From Hyphomicrobiaceae bacterium (GTDB lineage: Bacteria > Pseudomonadota > Alphaproteobacteria > Rhizobiales > Hyphomicrobiaceae): 23,115 nt of DNA. Under the pieces are notes generated by a model. That model had not been told where the DNA came from. It made no database searches and saw only the letters and a program-made list of their open reading frames with translations. The DNA lies in assembly GCA_013214245.1 (NCBI GenBank), contig JABSQE010000061.1, positions 1 through 23,115 of the forward strand, read 5' to 3'. Both the position numbers and the translations under genes were made by a program. Below are positions 1 through 7,979 of this stretch, one piece after another. Every line of letters begins with the position of its first letter. The stretch's first letter is position 1.

Positions 1-66
1 CCGGGTGAATTTGAGGTCTTCATAGGCTTTGACGCACAAGGTGCATTACAGAATCTTAATAGCTAA
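1..66 (+). CDS. C-terminal fragment, probably GH3 beta-glucosidase
   Basis: The window opens inside a reading frame of 21 codons that ends in TAA at 64-66. The peptide begins PGEFEVFIGFDAQGAL. This resembles the last strand of the fibronectin III-like domain that closes GH3 beta-glucosidases of the BglX type, where PG-x-F-x-V-F-I-G-x-D is typical. The enzyme would hydrolyse beta-glucosides, usually in the periplasm. The codons are more GC-rich than the following 290 bases, which supports real coding sequence. Only the tail is visible, so catalytic residues and signal peptide cannot be checked. The match rests on about 12 residues recalled from the family. Confidence 0.5.
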   Translation, partial: PGEFEVFIGFDAQGALQNLNS

Positions 67-354
67 TAGAACCGCATATACTTAAGGATCAGATGTATGC
101 TGAACTCTTTCTGATTATTTGGCAAAAACTTACAACTTTCTGCATAAAAGACTAACGAACAAAAACAGGTCAACAATATGCTAACAAACAGATTTCATAA
201 AATTATAAGATTAGCAGTTATATTTTAGAAAACTGTATGTGTAATAATAGCAACTAGTCATCAACGATTCGGTTTATAGGCTTCATGTTAACAATGAATT
301 TTTTACAGTTTGAAACAACAAGATATGTACGCAATAAACTTGTGTCAGCATCAC

Positions 355-1128
355 TTATCTTTCGGCGAAAGCTTTTTCAACTAAATATTCTGCCGGATTA
401 TTACTAGAACCCTCTCTAAAAGAGAAAGCTTCAAGAATAGTTCTCATATCGACAATAAAGTTTGGGTTTCCACATAACATAACGCGGTCTACAGATGGAT
501 CAAGAGATGGCATCGCGATTTTTTCAAAAAGCTCTCCGCAAGCTACGATATCTGTAATACGGCCTGTGTTCTCAAATGGCTCACGTGTTACTGTGGGAAA
601 ATAAATCAGTTTTTGCTTTATCAATTCACCTAGAAATTCATGGTTAGGCAACTCTTCTTTGATCCGTTTAGCATAAGCTAATTCGGCAACGTACCTGCAA
701 CTGTGTACCAAGACTACACTACCGAACCGCTCGTAGGTAATGGGGTCACCTATAATACTCATGAATGGCGCTAGCCCAGTTCCAGTGCTTAAAAGATACA
801 AACGCCTTCCAGGACTTAAATTGTCAATAACTAGCGTGCCAAATGGTTTTTTGCTTACCAAAATCGTATCACCAACCTTTACGCTCTGTAATCTTGATGT
901 TAGAGGTCCATCCGGAACTTTAATTGAGAGCCATTCTAGCTGTTCAGTATAATTCGGGCTGACCATAGAATAGGCGCGAACCAAAGGAGTACTATTGCAC
1001 TTGACACCAATCATAGCGAATTGTCCATTTTCAAAACGGAAAGCCGGGTTGCGTGTTGTGGTGAAGCTGAAAAGAGTATTGGTCCAGTGTTGTACTCCTA
1101 GCACAGTTTCATGATTAAAGCTTACCAT
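355..1128 (-). CDS. fpr: Ferredoxin--NADP(+) reductase
   Basis: FAD flavoenzyme that moves electrons between NADPH and ferredoxin or flavodoxin in the cytoplasm. From the ATG at 1128 the protein has 257 residues, the usual length of bacterial Fpr. RAYSMVSP (about 51-58) is the FAD-binding motif, GTGLAPF (116-122) binds NADP pyrophosphate, MLCGNP (217-222) is the conserved NADP-side motif, and the chain ends AFAER, close to the usual bacterial Fpr C-terminus. An in-frame TTG at 1152 would add eight residues. I prefer the ATG because of family length and because AGGA lies 12 bases upstream. The gene stands alone and divergent from coq9. With two ferredoxin genes in the window, it may supply or drain electrons for nitrogen fixation or Fe-S assembly, but oxidative-stress and housekeeping roles are equally possible. 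Confidence 0.93.
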   Translation of the reverse strand: MVSFNHETVLGVQHWTNTLFSFTTTRNPAFRFENGQFAMIGVKCNSTPLVRAYSMVSPNYTEQLEWLSIKVPDGPLTSRLQSVKVGDTILVSKKPFGTLVIDNLSPGRRLYLLSTGTGLAPFMSIIGDPITYERFGSVVLVHSCRYVAELAYAKRIKEELPNHEFLGELIKQKLIYFPTVTREPFENTGRITDIVACGELFEKIAMPSLDPSVDRVMLCGNPNFIVDMRTILEAFSFREGSSNNPAEYLVEKAFAER

Positions 1129-1643
1129 CTCTACATATGTCCTAATTAACAATTTATAATAATGACAACATCAAATATTTTCTTTGACAAAGTTGCACTT
1201 AGCCTTGCACACTGTATCAAAGAACTACAAGTTCTTAAGCGCTTTAGTCGATGATATAAATTTACTATTTAGTGTTTGTTGAAAAGCTATTGATTGATAA
1301 AAACCAACTTAAAAATGATAGTAACATACAAAGTGGTAATGGGGCTTAGTCGCATAAGCAAGTTAATTGAAATATTCTTTTAAGGTAGATCGTTATTATT
1401 TTATCAATAGTTGATGGTAACAATCGATATGTCTGATATATCTCGGATTTTTTTTCTCGGCAGACAAAAATTACCTGCATTTTAGGCTAACCAGGAAAAC
1501 TAATGCGCAGGCATGAAAATTTTCTTAAATGTGCTTTCGGTAAAAATTAAATCCTCAATTAATTAACTTTTAAAGATGTGGATATAAATTGCAATTAATT
1601 ACTAGAACTAACCTTAAACCTATAATTCAATGAGCACAACATT
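1129..1643. other. Divergent intergenic region, fpr/coq9
   Basis: This AT-rich spacer must carry the promoters of both divergent genes. No open frame or RNA gene is recognisable. An imperfect inverted repeat at 1474-1511 pairs CCTGC...TTTTAG with CTAATG..GCAGG (nine of twelve positions). It lacks a T-run, so its role is unknown. A TTAA-N7-TTAA motif lies at 1559-1573. There is no rpsU in this spacer, although that gene is divergent from the COQ9-family gene in some alphaproteobacteria. Confidence 0.5.
1559..1573 (+). promoter_or_regulatory. Possible CtrA box upstream of coq9
   Basis: TTAATTAACTTTTAA matches the alphaproteobacterial CtrA consensus TTAA-N7-TTAA exactly and lies 70 bases before the coq9 start. 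The surrounding sequence is so AT-rich that chance matches are expected, and CtrA control of ubiquinone genes is not typical. It is recorded as a candidate only. Confidence 0.2.
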
Positions 1644-2303
1644 ATGTTCGATCTAACAACATCCAAGGGTAAAATTACTGCTTCTGCGATGAAACTGGCA
1701 GCTGAACAAGAGTGGTCAAAAATCACACTTAGTATGATAGCTATAGATTCTGGTATTTCAATTTCTGTAATTAAACATATTGCACCATCCAAAGAGCATA
1801 TTTTAGATTTTCTGACAGCTGCGCTAGATAACGAAGTTTTATCCAAGATTAAGACAACAAACAACGATCAGTTATTGCGAGATAGCATACTCGAAACCAT
1901 TATGACACGTTTTGATGTAATGCAGCCTTTCAAAAAAAGTATTAGATCTATTGCCTTTGATCTAATACCTAATCCATGCTTAGTTCAGAGAATATTTAAT
2001 TCCCAAAAGTGGATGCTAGAAGCTTCAGGAGTTTCTACTAACGGCATGCTCGGCAGGTTAAAAACTGTGGGTATGGGATCGATTTACCTAAAAGTCTTTA
2101 CAGTTTGGCTCGAGGACGAAGATCCCGGAATGGCACGCACGATGGCAGAACTAGATCGTTCTTTGCGTCGAGCTGAGCGTTCCGTTAAGGCCTTGTCAAG
2201 AAGCATGTATTCCTTTGAGCGTGCATTATATATGCTCAGCTGCCGCAGAAATATAAAAACAAAGTCTGGTTATGAATATGAACCTGAGTCACCAAGCTCA
2301 TAA
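1644..2303 (+). CDS. COQ9-family ubiquinone biosynthesis protein
   Basis: A 219-residue protein with the two-part COQ9 layout. A TetR-like helical N-terminus (about 1-60) is followed by a COQ9 domain (about 95-205) with the characteristic stretch WLEDEDPGMARTMAELDRSL and an arginine-rich helix. In mitochondria COQ9 binds lipid and presents ubiquinone intermediates to the COQ7 hydroxylase; the alphaproteobacterial homologues are annotated as COQ9 or as rpsU-divergently transcribed protein. It implies a ubiquinone-dependent respiratory chain. The N-terminal fold resembles DNA-binding TetR proteins, but COQ9 proteins have lost that function. The start is the ATG at 1644; no strong ribosome-binding site is visible. 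The gene stands alone with long empty flanks and no ubi/coq neighbour. Confidence 0.85.
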   Translation: MFDLTTSKGKITASAMKLAAEQEWSKITLSMIAIDSGISISVIKHIAPSKEHILDFLTAALDNEVLSKIKTTNNDQLLRDSILETIMTRFDVMQPFKKSIRSIAFDLIPNPCLVQRIFNSQKWMLEASGVSTNGMLGRLKTVGMGSIYLKVFTVWLEDEDPGMARTMAELDRSLRRAERSVKALSRSMYSFERALYMLSCRRNIKTKSGYEYEPESPSS

Positions 2304-3379
2304 ACTACCGATACATATACTAAAAAAATACTAAACCGGTACAATTAGTAAAAAGTTATTTTTCCTTATTATACAGTTAATCCGTAAAAATACCGTCTAA
2401 TGCAAATGTTGGAATCACTTCAACTTAGAAGATTATTATTAATAATAAAGGTATACCGCGTAATTTCAATAAGCGATTAAGATCTTTAGTTTCATAAAAA
2501 ACTTAGAAGCCCACAAAATCATATCACTCATCTGACCTCCTTAACACAGTGCACACACCGCAGATTTTTGATCAAAATCGCATCTTCAATAAACACCACT
2601 CTAACGTCCATACTTTCATTTATTTCGTTTCGTACATACATATGTCTTTAAAACAAGTCAGCAAAGTCATACTTCTTAACAAGATACCCATTGCAATACT
2701 CGCAAGATTGCGTACTACTGATACATCTTAAAAATTATAAAAGCTTGTTGATATCTTTCATGCGAATTATCAGCTTACCGTATGAAACTAAAGCTCAATT
2801 TTAATGCTATCTATTACAGTAATCCAAATTAGTTGGTAAATTTCCATAATTCATTACTATTATTCTAACATTCAAACAAGATTAAGCTAAAAAAATTCTA
2901 TACTCTAACTGTCAGACAGAAATGAAGCACTCTTCGCTCAGGTTTGTAAAGTAGAGATGTCAGTTTTCGAGTATCAGAAAGGGCCTTACCTTGTAGTGTT
3001 CAATGATAAAAGCCAAAGTTTCTATTGAAATTAGCTAAATATAAGGTCACAAATAGTAGGCCTAAAAATTAGCGCTATTTAAAATAGCTTACTCATTGGC
3101 AATAGGTTTTATAGTCGTCAATATAATTACAACACACAATTTCTTGTAAACTTAGAGCTTGCCATAGAAGCGGATACAGCAGAGCTGCACCAGTTAATTA
3201 ACTGTGATACTGAAGCATTAAATCTTTGACACCTAAAATCCCTAAAAATAAATGTAATTAATACTGTAAAGGCCAACTCTCAAGCCCTAAAAGGTGGCTA
3301 TAATGACCGCTCACATAGATTTTTATAATACTTACCACTCTAAAAACTATATTTCAGCATAAAATACTTCATAATTTAT
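2304..3379. other. Gene-free AT-rich region
   Basis: This 1076-base stretch between coq9 and the FdVI-type ferredoxin holds no recognisable gene, tRNA or terminator. The longest open frames (such as 2549-2731) have no family resemblance and no ribosome-binding site. Short less AT-rich patches, such as around 2935-3020 and 3160-3225, could be worn remains of former genes, but I could not identify any. Confidence 0.6.
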
Positions 3380-3700
3380 CTAAAATTGTTTTTCTGGAAT
3401 CTTAACTATCAAACCATCAAGTTCGTCTGTCATCTTTATCTGGCATGATAGCCGACTGTTCTTTAACACATTAGAAGCAAAGTCCAGCATGTCCTCTTCC
3501 ATTTCAGAGGGCCTACCAACCCTCTCTATCCATTGTTCCTGCACATACACATGACAAGTAGCACAAGCACAAGCACCACCACATTCTGCGTCGATACCTT
3601 TTATAAAATGCAACCTAGCTGTCTCCATGATAGTAGCGCCAGATTGAGCGTCTACCGTTTTTTCAGAACCATCGTGGTTTAAAAAAGTCATTTTAGGCAT
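3380..3700 (-). CDS. 2Fe-2S ferredoxin, FdVI/adrenodoxin type
   Basis: Small soluble one-electron carrier with a [2Fe-2S] cluster, 106 residues, the same length as Rhodobacter capsulatus FdVI. The cluster ligands are visible as C40-X5-C46-X2-C49 plus C86, and C44 is an extra cysteine inside the loop, as in FdVI. The ends MPKMTFLNHDG and LDGLIVKIPEKQF also match that family. Related proteins feed cytochromes P450, help Fe-S cluster assembly, or are linked to nitrogen fixation in purple bacteria. No isc, suf or P450 gene is adjacent. GGGA lies about ten bases before the ATG at 3700. The partner could be the fpr product 2.2 kb away, although most such ferredoxins use a different reductase. Confidence 0.93.
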   Translation of the reverse strand: MPKMTFLNHDGSEKTVDAQSGATIMETARLHFIKGIDAECGGACACATCHVYVQEQWIERVGRPSEMEEDMLDFASNVLKNSRLSCQIKMTDELDGLIVKIPEKQF

Positions 3701-4536
3701 TCAAAATTGTCCCGCGGCTAAAATTTCTAAATGTTTACTTTAACTTTATTATTAAATTAGGTCGCCATGATTTTCTAAAAGTAGCTTTTTAAAGTAAAAT
3801 AACACTCTATAAATTCGGCACCTAAGGTCCAATAGATATATGTAAAGTTTTATCAATATTCTATCAAGACGGACTAAGCTTTATTAAGTTAGCTGTAATT
3901 AAACCATCCCAAAATTCTAGCTTTAGTCACGATTTAATTAATTGAAATTTTAAGGTAAATGGTAATCACCTATTAAGTTTCCCACCACTATAGACTAAAA
4001 AAACTTTAATAACGGGAAGGCTGTATTTCTAAGTATCTGTTAGAAAGTTGAAAGATTTTTTTATTAAGCCCCAACATTAACGATACCTTGCAACACCAAG
4101 CTCAAGCGGCTAATGGATCATTGATTGGGAAAACACCCAAAACAACACGCGTAGCTGCGGACATGAGAATCGCACCAGAATTATCGTTGCTTTAAGGACA
4201 CATTTCTCTCGGACGTACAATATGAATAGTCTATTAATAGTACGATATCAACAAAATAATCAACAGCAAAATAAAAAAATTTTTTTAAAGTAAAACAACA
4301 ACTTAAGATGCCTCTATACTCTTGATAATAAGGACTAATTTGTTCGTTTTTTTCGCTACAATAATTAAAGCTTTCCCCTTTCTGCGTCGATGGTATGTTT
4401 CTATTAGCTGATTTCTTATGGCAGATTCGAACACTTAATAGTGTAAGAACTCTCCGAAAAAATCCGTATTTAAGCACACGAGCTATATTTATATTAGCCT
4501 TGTAGAATTAGGTAACCATTAGTACGCGGGGTCACT
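3701..4536. other. Gene-poor region upstream of cold-shock gene
   Basis: This 836-base AT-rich spacer lies between the divergent FdVI ferredoxin and cold-shock genes. It contains one patch of less AT-rich sequence at 4058-4195 that reads as 45 open codons ending in TAA, with no start codon and no recognised family; it may be a gene remnant. A 98-codon frame on the minus strand (4181-4477) is cysteine- and tyrosine-rich and resembles nothing known, so I do not call it. Confidence 0.5.
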
Positions 4537-5142
4537 ATGGGGGATACCAAAATTATTTCTGATTCTATTCCAGACTTTGATCAACTAACTAACGAAATCG
4601 GAGGTCTTCCAGAAGGCGCAACTCTTGATGTTTTCGAAGTCGCTGGGTCTATTAAGTGGTTTGACGCAAGTAAAGGATTTGGCTTTATTGTGCCAGACAA
4701 CGAGTTGGAGGATGTTCTCCTCCATATAACCTGTCTAAGAGCTGGGGGCTATCAAACTGCTTATGAAGGTTCACGCGTTCATTGCCAAGTGCTACGTCGC
4801 CCCAAAGGGCTTCAAGCATTTGCTATACTTAACATGGACGAGAGCACAGCAATTCATCCATCTCAACTCCCACAACGTACTCATGTTATAGTTCAGCCTG
4901 AAAGCGATTGGGAGCGTGCCATGGTTAAGTGGTTCAATCGAATTCGTGGCTTTGGCTTTCTGACGCGCGGAGAAGGTACACCTGACATATTTGTGCATAT
5001 GGAAACTTTGCGCCGATTTGGATTTACTGAATTGCGGCCTGGGCAAATCGTGCAGGTGCGATGGGGGGCAGGTTGTAAGGGATGCATGGCTGCTGAACTA
5101 CGTCCAGATGGATTGTCATCAAGTTTGCCGTCACAGCACTGA
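4537..5142 (+). CDS. Two-domain cold-shock protein (CspD-like)
   Basis: Cytoplasmic single-strand nucleic acid-binding protein, 201 residues, with two cold-shock domains. Domain 1 (about 35-100) carries RNP1 KGFGFI (46-51) and RNP2 VLLHI (60-64). Domain 2 (about 127-190) carries RNP1 RGFGFL (137-142) and RNP2 IFVHM (151-155). Tandem-domain CSPs of about 200 residues are typical of alphaproteobacteria, where Caulobacter CspC and CspD act in stationary phase rather than in cold shock. They bind RNA to melt secondary structure. The ATG at 4537 follows GGGGTCACT; an acidic, poorly conserved N-terminus of about 30 residues precedes domain 1. A strong hairpin follows the stop codon. A DUF192 gene often follows this gene in relatives, and none is visible here. 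Confidence 0.93.
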   Translation: MGDTKIISDSIPDFDQLTNEIGGLPEGATLDVFEVAGSIKWFDASKGFGFIVPDNELEDVLLHITCLRAGGYQTAYEGSRVHCQVLRRPKGLQAFAILNMDESTAIHPSQLPQRTHVIVQPESDWERAMVKWFNRIRGFGFLTRGEGTPDIFVHMETLRRFGFTELRPGQIVQVRWGAGCKGCMAAELRPDGLSSSLPSQH

Positions 5143-5480
5143 AGGCAACTTTAATTGAGCAGGCTTTCATTTATAAAATGGGCCTGCTCAACAATCCATA
5201 ATCAGCAATAAATACCCTGTCACACAGGATTTATTTGCTTCATTTTCTTTCTCTGCTTCTCATAAACTAGTATTGTTAAAAGTCTAGGCGAATGTACTAA
5301 AAAATTATGATTTTACTGGATGATTAACAGCAACGCTAAACTACTCTTCAAATGCATGCCATTCGTGCAAACAACTTCTTAAAAAGAGTGCCTTAAAGCA
5401 CGGAAAACTACAGTTAAGACGATTTTCATTTAATTCTTAGTGCTTGACTAACATTACAAATTATATATATTAATTCAAAT
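5143..5480. other. Spacer between cold-shock gene and tRNA-Pro
   Basis: Apart from the hairpin at 5155-5191 this 338-base spacer shows no gene. Its last 100 bases must hold the promoter of tRNA-Pro and the following complex I subunit gene; I see no clear -35/-10 pair. Confidence 0.5.
5155..5191 (+). terminator. Hairpin after cold-shock gene
   Basis: TTGAGCAGGC (5155-5164) is perfectly complementary to GCCTGCTCAA (5182-5191) around a 17-base AT-rich loop, 12 bases after the stop codon. A stem this strong probably ends the transcript or protects its 3' end. No T-run follows, so it is not a textbook intrinsic terminator. Confidence 0.6.
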
Positions 5481-5557
5481 CGGGGTATAGCTCAGCCTGG
5501 TAGAGCACCTGCTTTGGGAGCAGGGGGTCCGGTGTTCGAATCATCGTGCCCCGACCA
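5481..5557 (+). tRNA. tRNA-Pro (anticodon TGG)
   Basis: A full 77-base cloverleaf can be folded. The acceptor stem CGGGGTA/TGCCCCG closes it, the anticodon stem is CCTGC/GCAGG with loop TTTGGGA and anticodon TGG at 5515-5517, the T-loop is TTCGAAT, and the CCA end is encoded. It lies 24 bases before the NDUFS4-like gene, an arrangement common in alphaproteobacteria. Confidence 0.97.
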
Positions 5558-5581
5558 CAAATAAGTATTAGGTTCCTGCAC

Positions 5582-5887
5582 ATGTCAGCCAGAATATTCA
5601 AACTTGCTAAAAATGCTATGCAATCTGGAAAAAGCCATATTAAGCCATGGGTGCTTGAATATGAGCCTAAATGCCCTGGCGGCATCGATCCACTCATGGG
5701 GTGGGTAACAGCCACAGATGTTAATCGCTACGTTAGATTACGTTTTGAAAGTAAAGAACAAGCAGTGGCCTATGCAGAGCGAAACAGTATTGAATGCTCG
5801 ATCTTTAATTCTAAGCCTAAAAAGATTGTCAAGAAATCTTACGCTGATAACTTTAGGTACGACAAGCTAGAATCGTGGACGCACTAA
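5582..5887 (+). CDS. NDUFS4-like complex I accessory subunit
   Basis: A 101-residue protein of the ETC complex I subunit conserved-region family, the bacterial counterpart of mitochondrial NDUFS4 (18 kDa). It associates with the peripheral arm of NADH:ubiquinone oxidoreductase and stabilises it. Conserved features are the N-terminal SARIFKLAKNAMQSG, the DPLMGWVTATDVNRYVRLRF block at about 37-56, the A-x-x-Y-A-E segment, and the C-terminal SYADNFRYDKLESWTH. The open frame runs upstream into the tRNA, so the ATG at 5582 is chosen because family members begin here. No strong ribosome-binding site is visible. The gene lies between tRNA-Pro and tRNA-Arg and is probably cotranscribed with the first. 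Confidence 0.92.
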   Translation: MSARIFKLAKNAMQSGKSHIKPWVLEYEPKCPGGIDPLMGWVTATDVNRYVRLRFESKEQAVAYAERNSIECSIFNSKPKKIVKKSYADNFRYDKLESWTH

Positions 5888-5932
5888 TACCCTTTTTACT
5901 AGGCAAGTTACTTCAGTTGACCGAATTACCAC

Positions 5933-6009
5933 GGCCCCGTAGCTCAGCTGGATAGAGCAGACGACTTCTAATCGTCAGGTCGGGGGTTCGAATCCTCCCG
6001 GGGTCACCA
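5933..6009 (+). tRNA. tRNA-Arg (anticodon TCT)
   Basis: A complete 77-base cloverleaf. Acceptor stem GGCCCCG/CGGGGTC (one G-T pair), D-arm AGCTCAGCTGGATAGAGC, anticodon stem GACGA/TCGTC with loop CTTCTAA and anticodon TCT at 5967-5969, T-loop TTCGAAT, and an encoded CCA. It reads AGA/AGG codons, which fits an AT-rich genome. Confidence 0.97.
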
Positions 6010-6128
6010 AATCTCCCCTTATTGGTTTAAATTTAAGAATGTTTAGATTTTTCGCATCTTCAGGTTTACACCAAGATTTTCATGCGACTATTAAACTTAC
6101 TAATATATAAGCAATTTCTAACTTAAGT

Positions 6129-6650
6129 TCATCTCCACATTTCACCCAATTTAATTACTTTGTTACAATTAGTTTTTATTTTAGAATAAATATCACACAT
6201 TCTCTGGTCTAGCACTGGATGCGTTTGAAGAGGTGCCACGTCGCACACGGGTGCCATCACAAACTTTCGGTATTGCATTCTTGGGTGGGGTACTCTTAAA
6301 TTATCTTCATTAATTATTTGTGTTCCATAAGTTAGCAGATCAAGATCCAGCGTCCTAGGCCCCCAACGCACCAAATTTTTACGCAACCTATTATACTCAA
6401 TTGCTTTTAAAAATATTAACAAACGCTTCGCCGAAAGCGTAGTACGTACCAAAATTGCTGCGTTATAGTAAGATTCTTGGTCTTTAGGCCCGCCAACTGG
6501 AGTTGTCTCATAGAGACTAGAAATGCTCATCAAAATGATATGCTGATTGGCATTAATAGCGTTAGCGGCAAATTGTAAATGTGAAAGCCTATCTCCTATA
6601 TTTGAACCAAGTGCAATAAGACTAGTTACGGACAACTGATCGCATACCAA
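6129..6650 (-). CDS. folK: HPPK, folate biosynthesis pyrophosphokinase
   Basis: Transfers pyrophosphate from ATP to 6-hydroxymethyl-7,8-dihydropterin, the step before dihydropteroate synthase in folate synthesis; cytoplasmic. The protein has 173 residues. Visible family motifs are ALGSNIGDR (13-21), YETTPVG (47-53), RWGPRTLDLDLL (95-106) with the Mg-binding Asp pair, and PHPR (121-124). The start is TTG at 6650, supported by AAGGA eight bases upstream; there is no ATG before the conserved N-terminus. In relatives folB and folP often precede folK, but here the gene stands alone, facing the tRNA-Arg gene. It shows the organism keeps at least part of its own folate pathway. Confidence 0.95.
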   Translation of the reverse strand: MVCDQLSVTSLIALGSNIGDRLSHLQFAANAINANQHIILMSISSLYETTPVGGPKDQESYYNAAILVRTTLSAKRLLIFLKAIEYNRLRKNLVRWGPRTLDLDLLTYGTQIINEDNLRVPHPRMQYRKFVMAPVCDVAPLQTHPVLDQRMCDIYSKIKTNCNKVIKLGEMWR

Positions 6651-6922
6651 AACTTTTATCCTTTCGAACCTTTTGACATTATTCTTAATATAAATGTCAG
6701 ACTTACATAACTGCTTACACCTATAAATTTAGTCTTAAAAAAACTCACAATTATCTCTTATCCCATACGTTAAAATTTTCACTTCGAAAATAAAATGTGA
6801 TTTATTAATTAGAACTTGAATACTCTCTATATACATATCTTTCTTCAAAAACCATGCTCAAAAACATTAACCCAAAATAGTAGCGCTGAAAGTTCTGTAG
6901 AATTCATATGAGGGACAATAAT

Positions 6923-7447
6923 ATGTATTCAGCCAGTACAAGAGTAACATCATTAATTATATTACTTCTGATGCTAACGGCATTGCGGCAGGATTTTGCG
7001 CGCGCTAATCTAGAGCCTCTTAAAGTTACTGAATATGCCGCACATGTTGGCAACGCGATAATCATTCCGGCAGGCCAGCTCGTATTAGATGGACATCGAC
7101 TTACTTGCGGACGGCGGCCAACAGTGCTTGATCCAACACTTGATGATTATGGTGCCGCCTTTCCAGGCTTTGTTATACTTAATCCTACTCTCATTACTCA
7201 GGTTTCGACTCCAGTAAAGCTTTGGATTTACTCACACGAATGTGGTCATCAATTTCGCGGTCCTAGTGAAGAGCTTGCAGACTGTTTTGCAGTTCAGCGT
7301 GGTCGACGCCAAAGATGGTTAACATCAGATGGAATAGACCAAATTTGTCAATTCATCAAACCAGCAGCAGGCTCAACCATGCATTATACGGGACCGGAGC
7401 GTTGTAGTATAATGCGTAAATGTTATGCCTCAAAAAAAGTCTACTAA
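6923..7447 (+). CDS. Predicted secreted HECGH metallopeptidase, uncharacterised
   Basis: A 174-residue protein with an N-terminal signal peptide: hydrophobic core at about 9-20 and a likely cleavage FARA|NL after residue 28. HECGH at 105-109 is a zincin-type HExxH motif, and EELAD at 116-120 offers the third metal ligand, so a zinc protease in the periplasm or outside the cell is likely. Six cysteines lie in the mature part (62, 107, 121, 142, 161, 167), enough for three disulfides. Similar short HECGH proteins of unknown function occur in alphaproteobacteria; I cannot name the family. I chose the ATG at 6923 because AGGGA lies seven bases upstream; the in-frame ATG at 6908 would add five residues. 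It sits 200 bases before the pilin genes on the same strand. A pilus-related role is only a guess. Confidence 0.7.
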   Translation: MYSASTRVTSLIILLLMLTALRQDFARANLEPLKVTEYAAHVGNAIIIPAGQLVLDGHRLTCGRRPTVLDPTLDDYGAAFPGFVILNPTLITQVSTPVKLWIYSHECGHQFRGPSEELADCFAVQRGRRQRWLTSDGIDQICQFIKPAAGSTMHYTGPERCSIMRKCYASKKVY

Positions 7448-7450
7448 AAG

Positions 7451-7469
7451 ATTAAATGACCTATTTAAT
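7451..7469 (+). terminator. Weak hairpin after metallopeptidase gene
   Basis: ATTAAAT and ATTTAAT form a seven-base-pair stem around GACCT, starting three bases after the stop codon. The stem is pure A/T with no clean T-run, so it is a poor terminator, and read-through towards flp is possible. Confidence 0.25.
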
Positions 7470-7553
7470 TGTAAATCTTTAATTTATAATTATACTAATA
7501 TTGAAATATAATATTTACCAAACAACACAAATATTCAGAAATTTATATAAAAA

Positions 7554-7846
7554 TTTTAAATAAATTAGTTATCTGTTATTACTTTCAGGGTATTTTAAAT
7601 ATGAAGACATATAAATTTTTTAGTAGTCTTTAGTATGGAGAGTAAAAATGAAATCTTTAATTACACGTTTTGCAAACTCTCAGTCAGGTGCTACTGCTAT
7701 AGAGTATGCACTGTTAGCTGCACTGATTTCGGTAGGAATCATATTTGCTGCCGAACAGCTTGGAACAGAAATAGGCTTGACCTTTGACAAGGTTCAAACA
7801 AAATTGGCAGGCGCAGGCTAGCTCATTCATATAATTTTACTTTAAA
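7554..7846 (+). repeat. Tandem duplication, copy 1 (leader + flp)
   Basis: Copy 1 of a direct duplication with a 426-base offset. It covers a 94-base leader with no indel against copy 2, the whole flp gene and the first bases after it. The leader must include promoter and ribosome-binding site, so both pilin genes probably keep their own transcription start. Confidence 0.9.
7648..7821 (+). CDS. flp: Flp-type pilin, copy 1
   Basis: Major subunit precursor of a Flp (type IVb) pilus, 57 residues. The leader MKSLITRFANSQSG is cut after G14 by the prepilin peptidase. The mature protein starts ATAIEYALLAALI, with the Glu at +5 and Tyr at +6 that define Flp pilins, and a hydrophobic helix that packs the filament core. 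GGAGAG lies about five bases before the ATG. A strong intrinsic terminator follows at 7844-7882, so this gene is probably made as a short, abundant mRNA separate from the assembly genes. It differs from copy 2 at five residues (R7S, S28A, T51E, G55N, A56T). Confidence 0.95.
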   Translation: MKSLITRFANSQSGATAIEYALLAALISVGIIFAAEQLGTEIGLTFDKVQTKLAGAG

Positions 7847-7882
7847 AAACCATCTGCTTCACCTGCAGATGGTTTTTTTTTT
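7844..7882 (+). terminator. Intrinsic terminator after flp copy 1
   Basis: CCATCTGC (7850-7857) pairs with GCAGATGG (7865-7872) over a seven-base loop. The A-run before and the ten T's after extend the stem and give a complete rho-independent terminator. Confidence 0.93.
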
Positions 7883-7979
7883 AATCTATAGGTGACAACG
7901 AGATTTAGAATAATTTAAATTCATACATCCATTATCTATATAACCTTTTATTTACTTTAAATTAGACTCCATATCATTA

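Noticed and set aside
2549..2731. 60-codon plus-strand open frame
   Set aside because: No similarity to any family I know, no ribosome-binding site, and base composition like the surrounding spacer.
2935..3030. Short frame starting MSVFEYQKGPYLVV
   Set aside because: Only 24 codons long with no recognised family; kept only as a possible remnant within the spacer.
4181..4477. 98-codon minus-strand open frame
   Set aside because: No known family, odd composition rich in Cys, Tyr and Phe, no ribosome-binding site, and it lies in AT-rich spacer that easily gives open frames.
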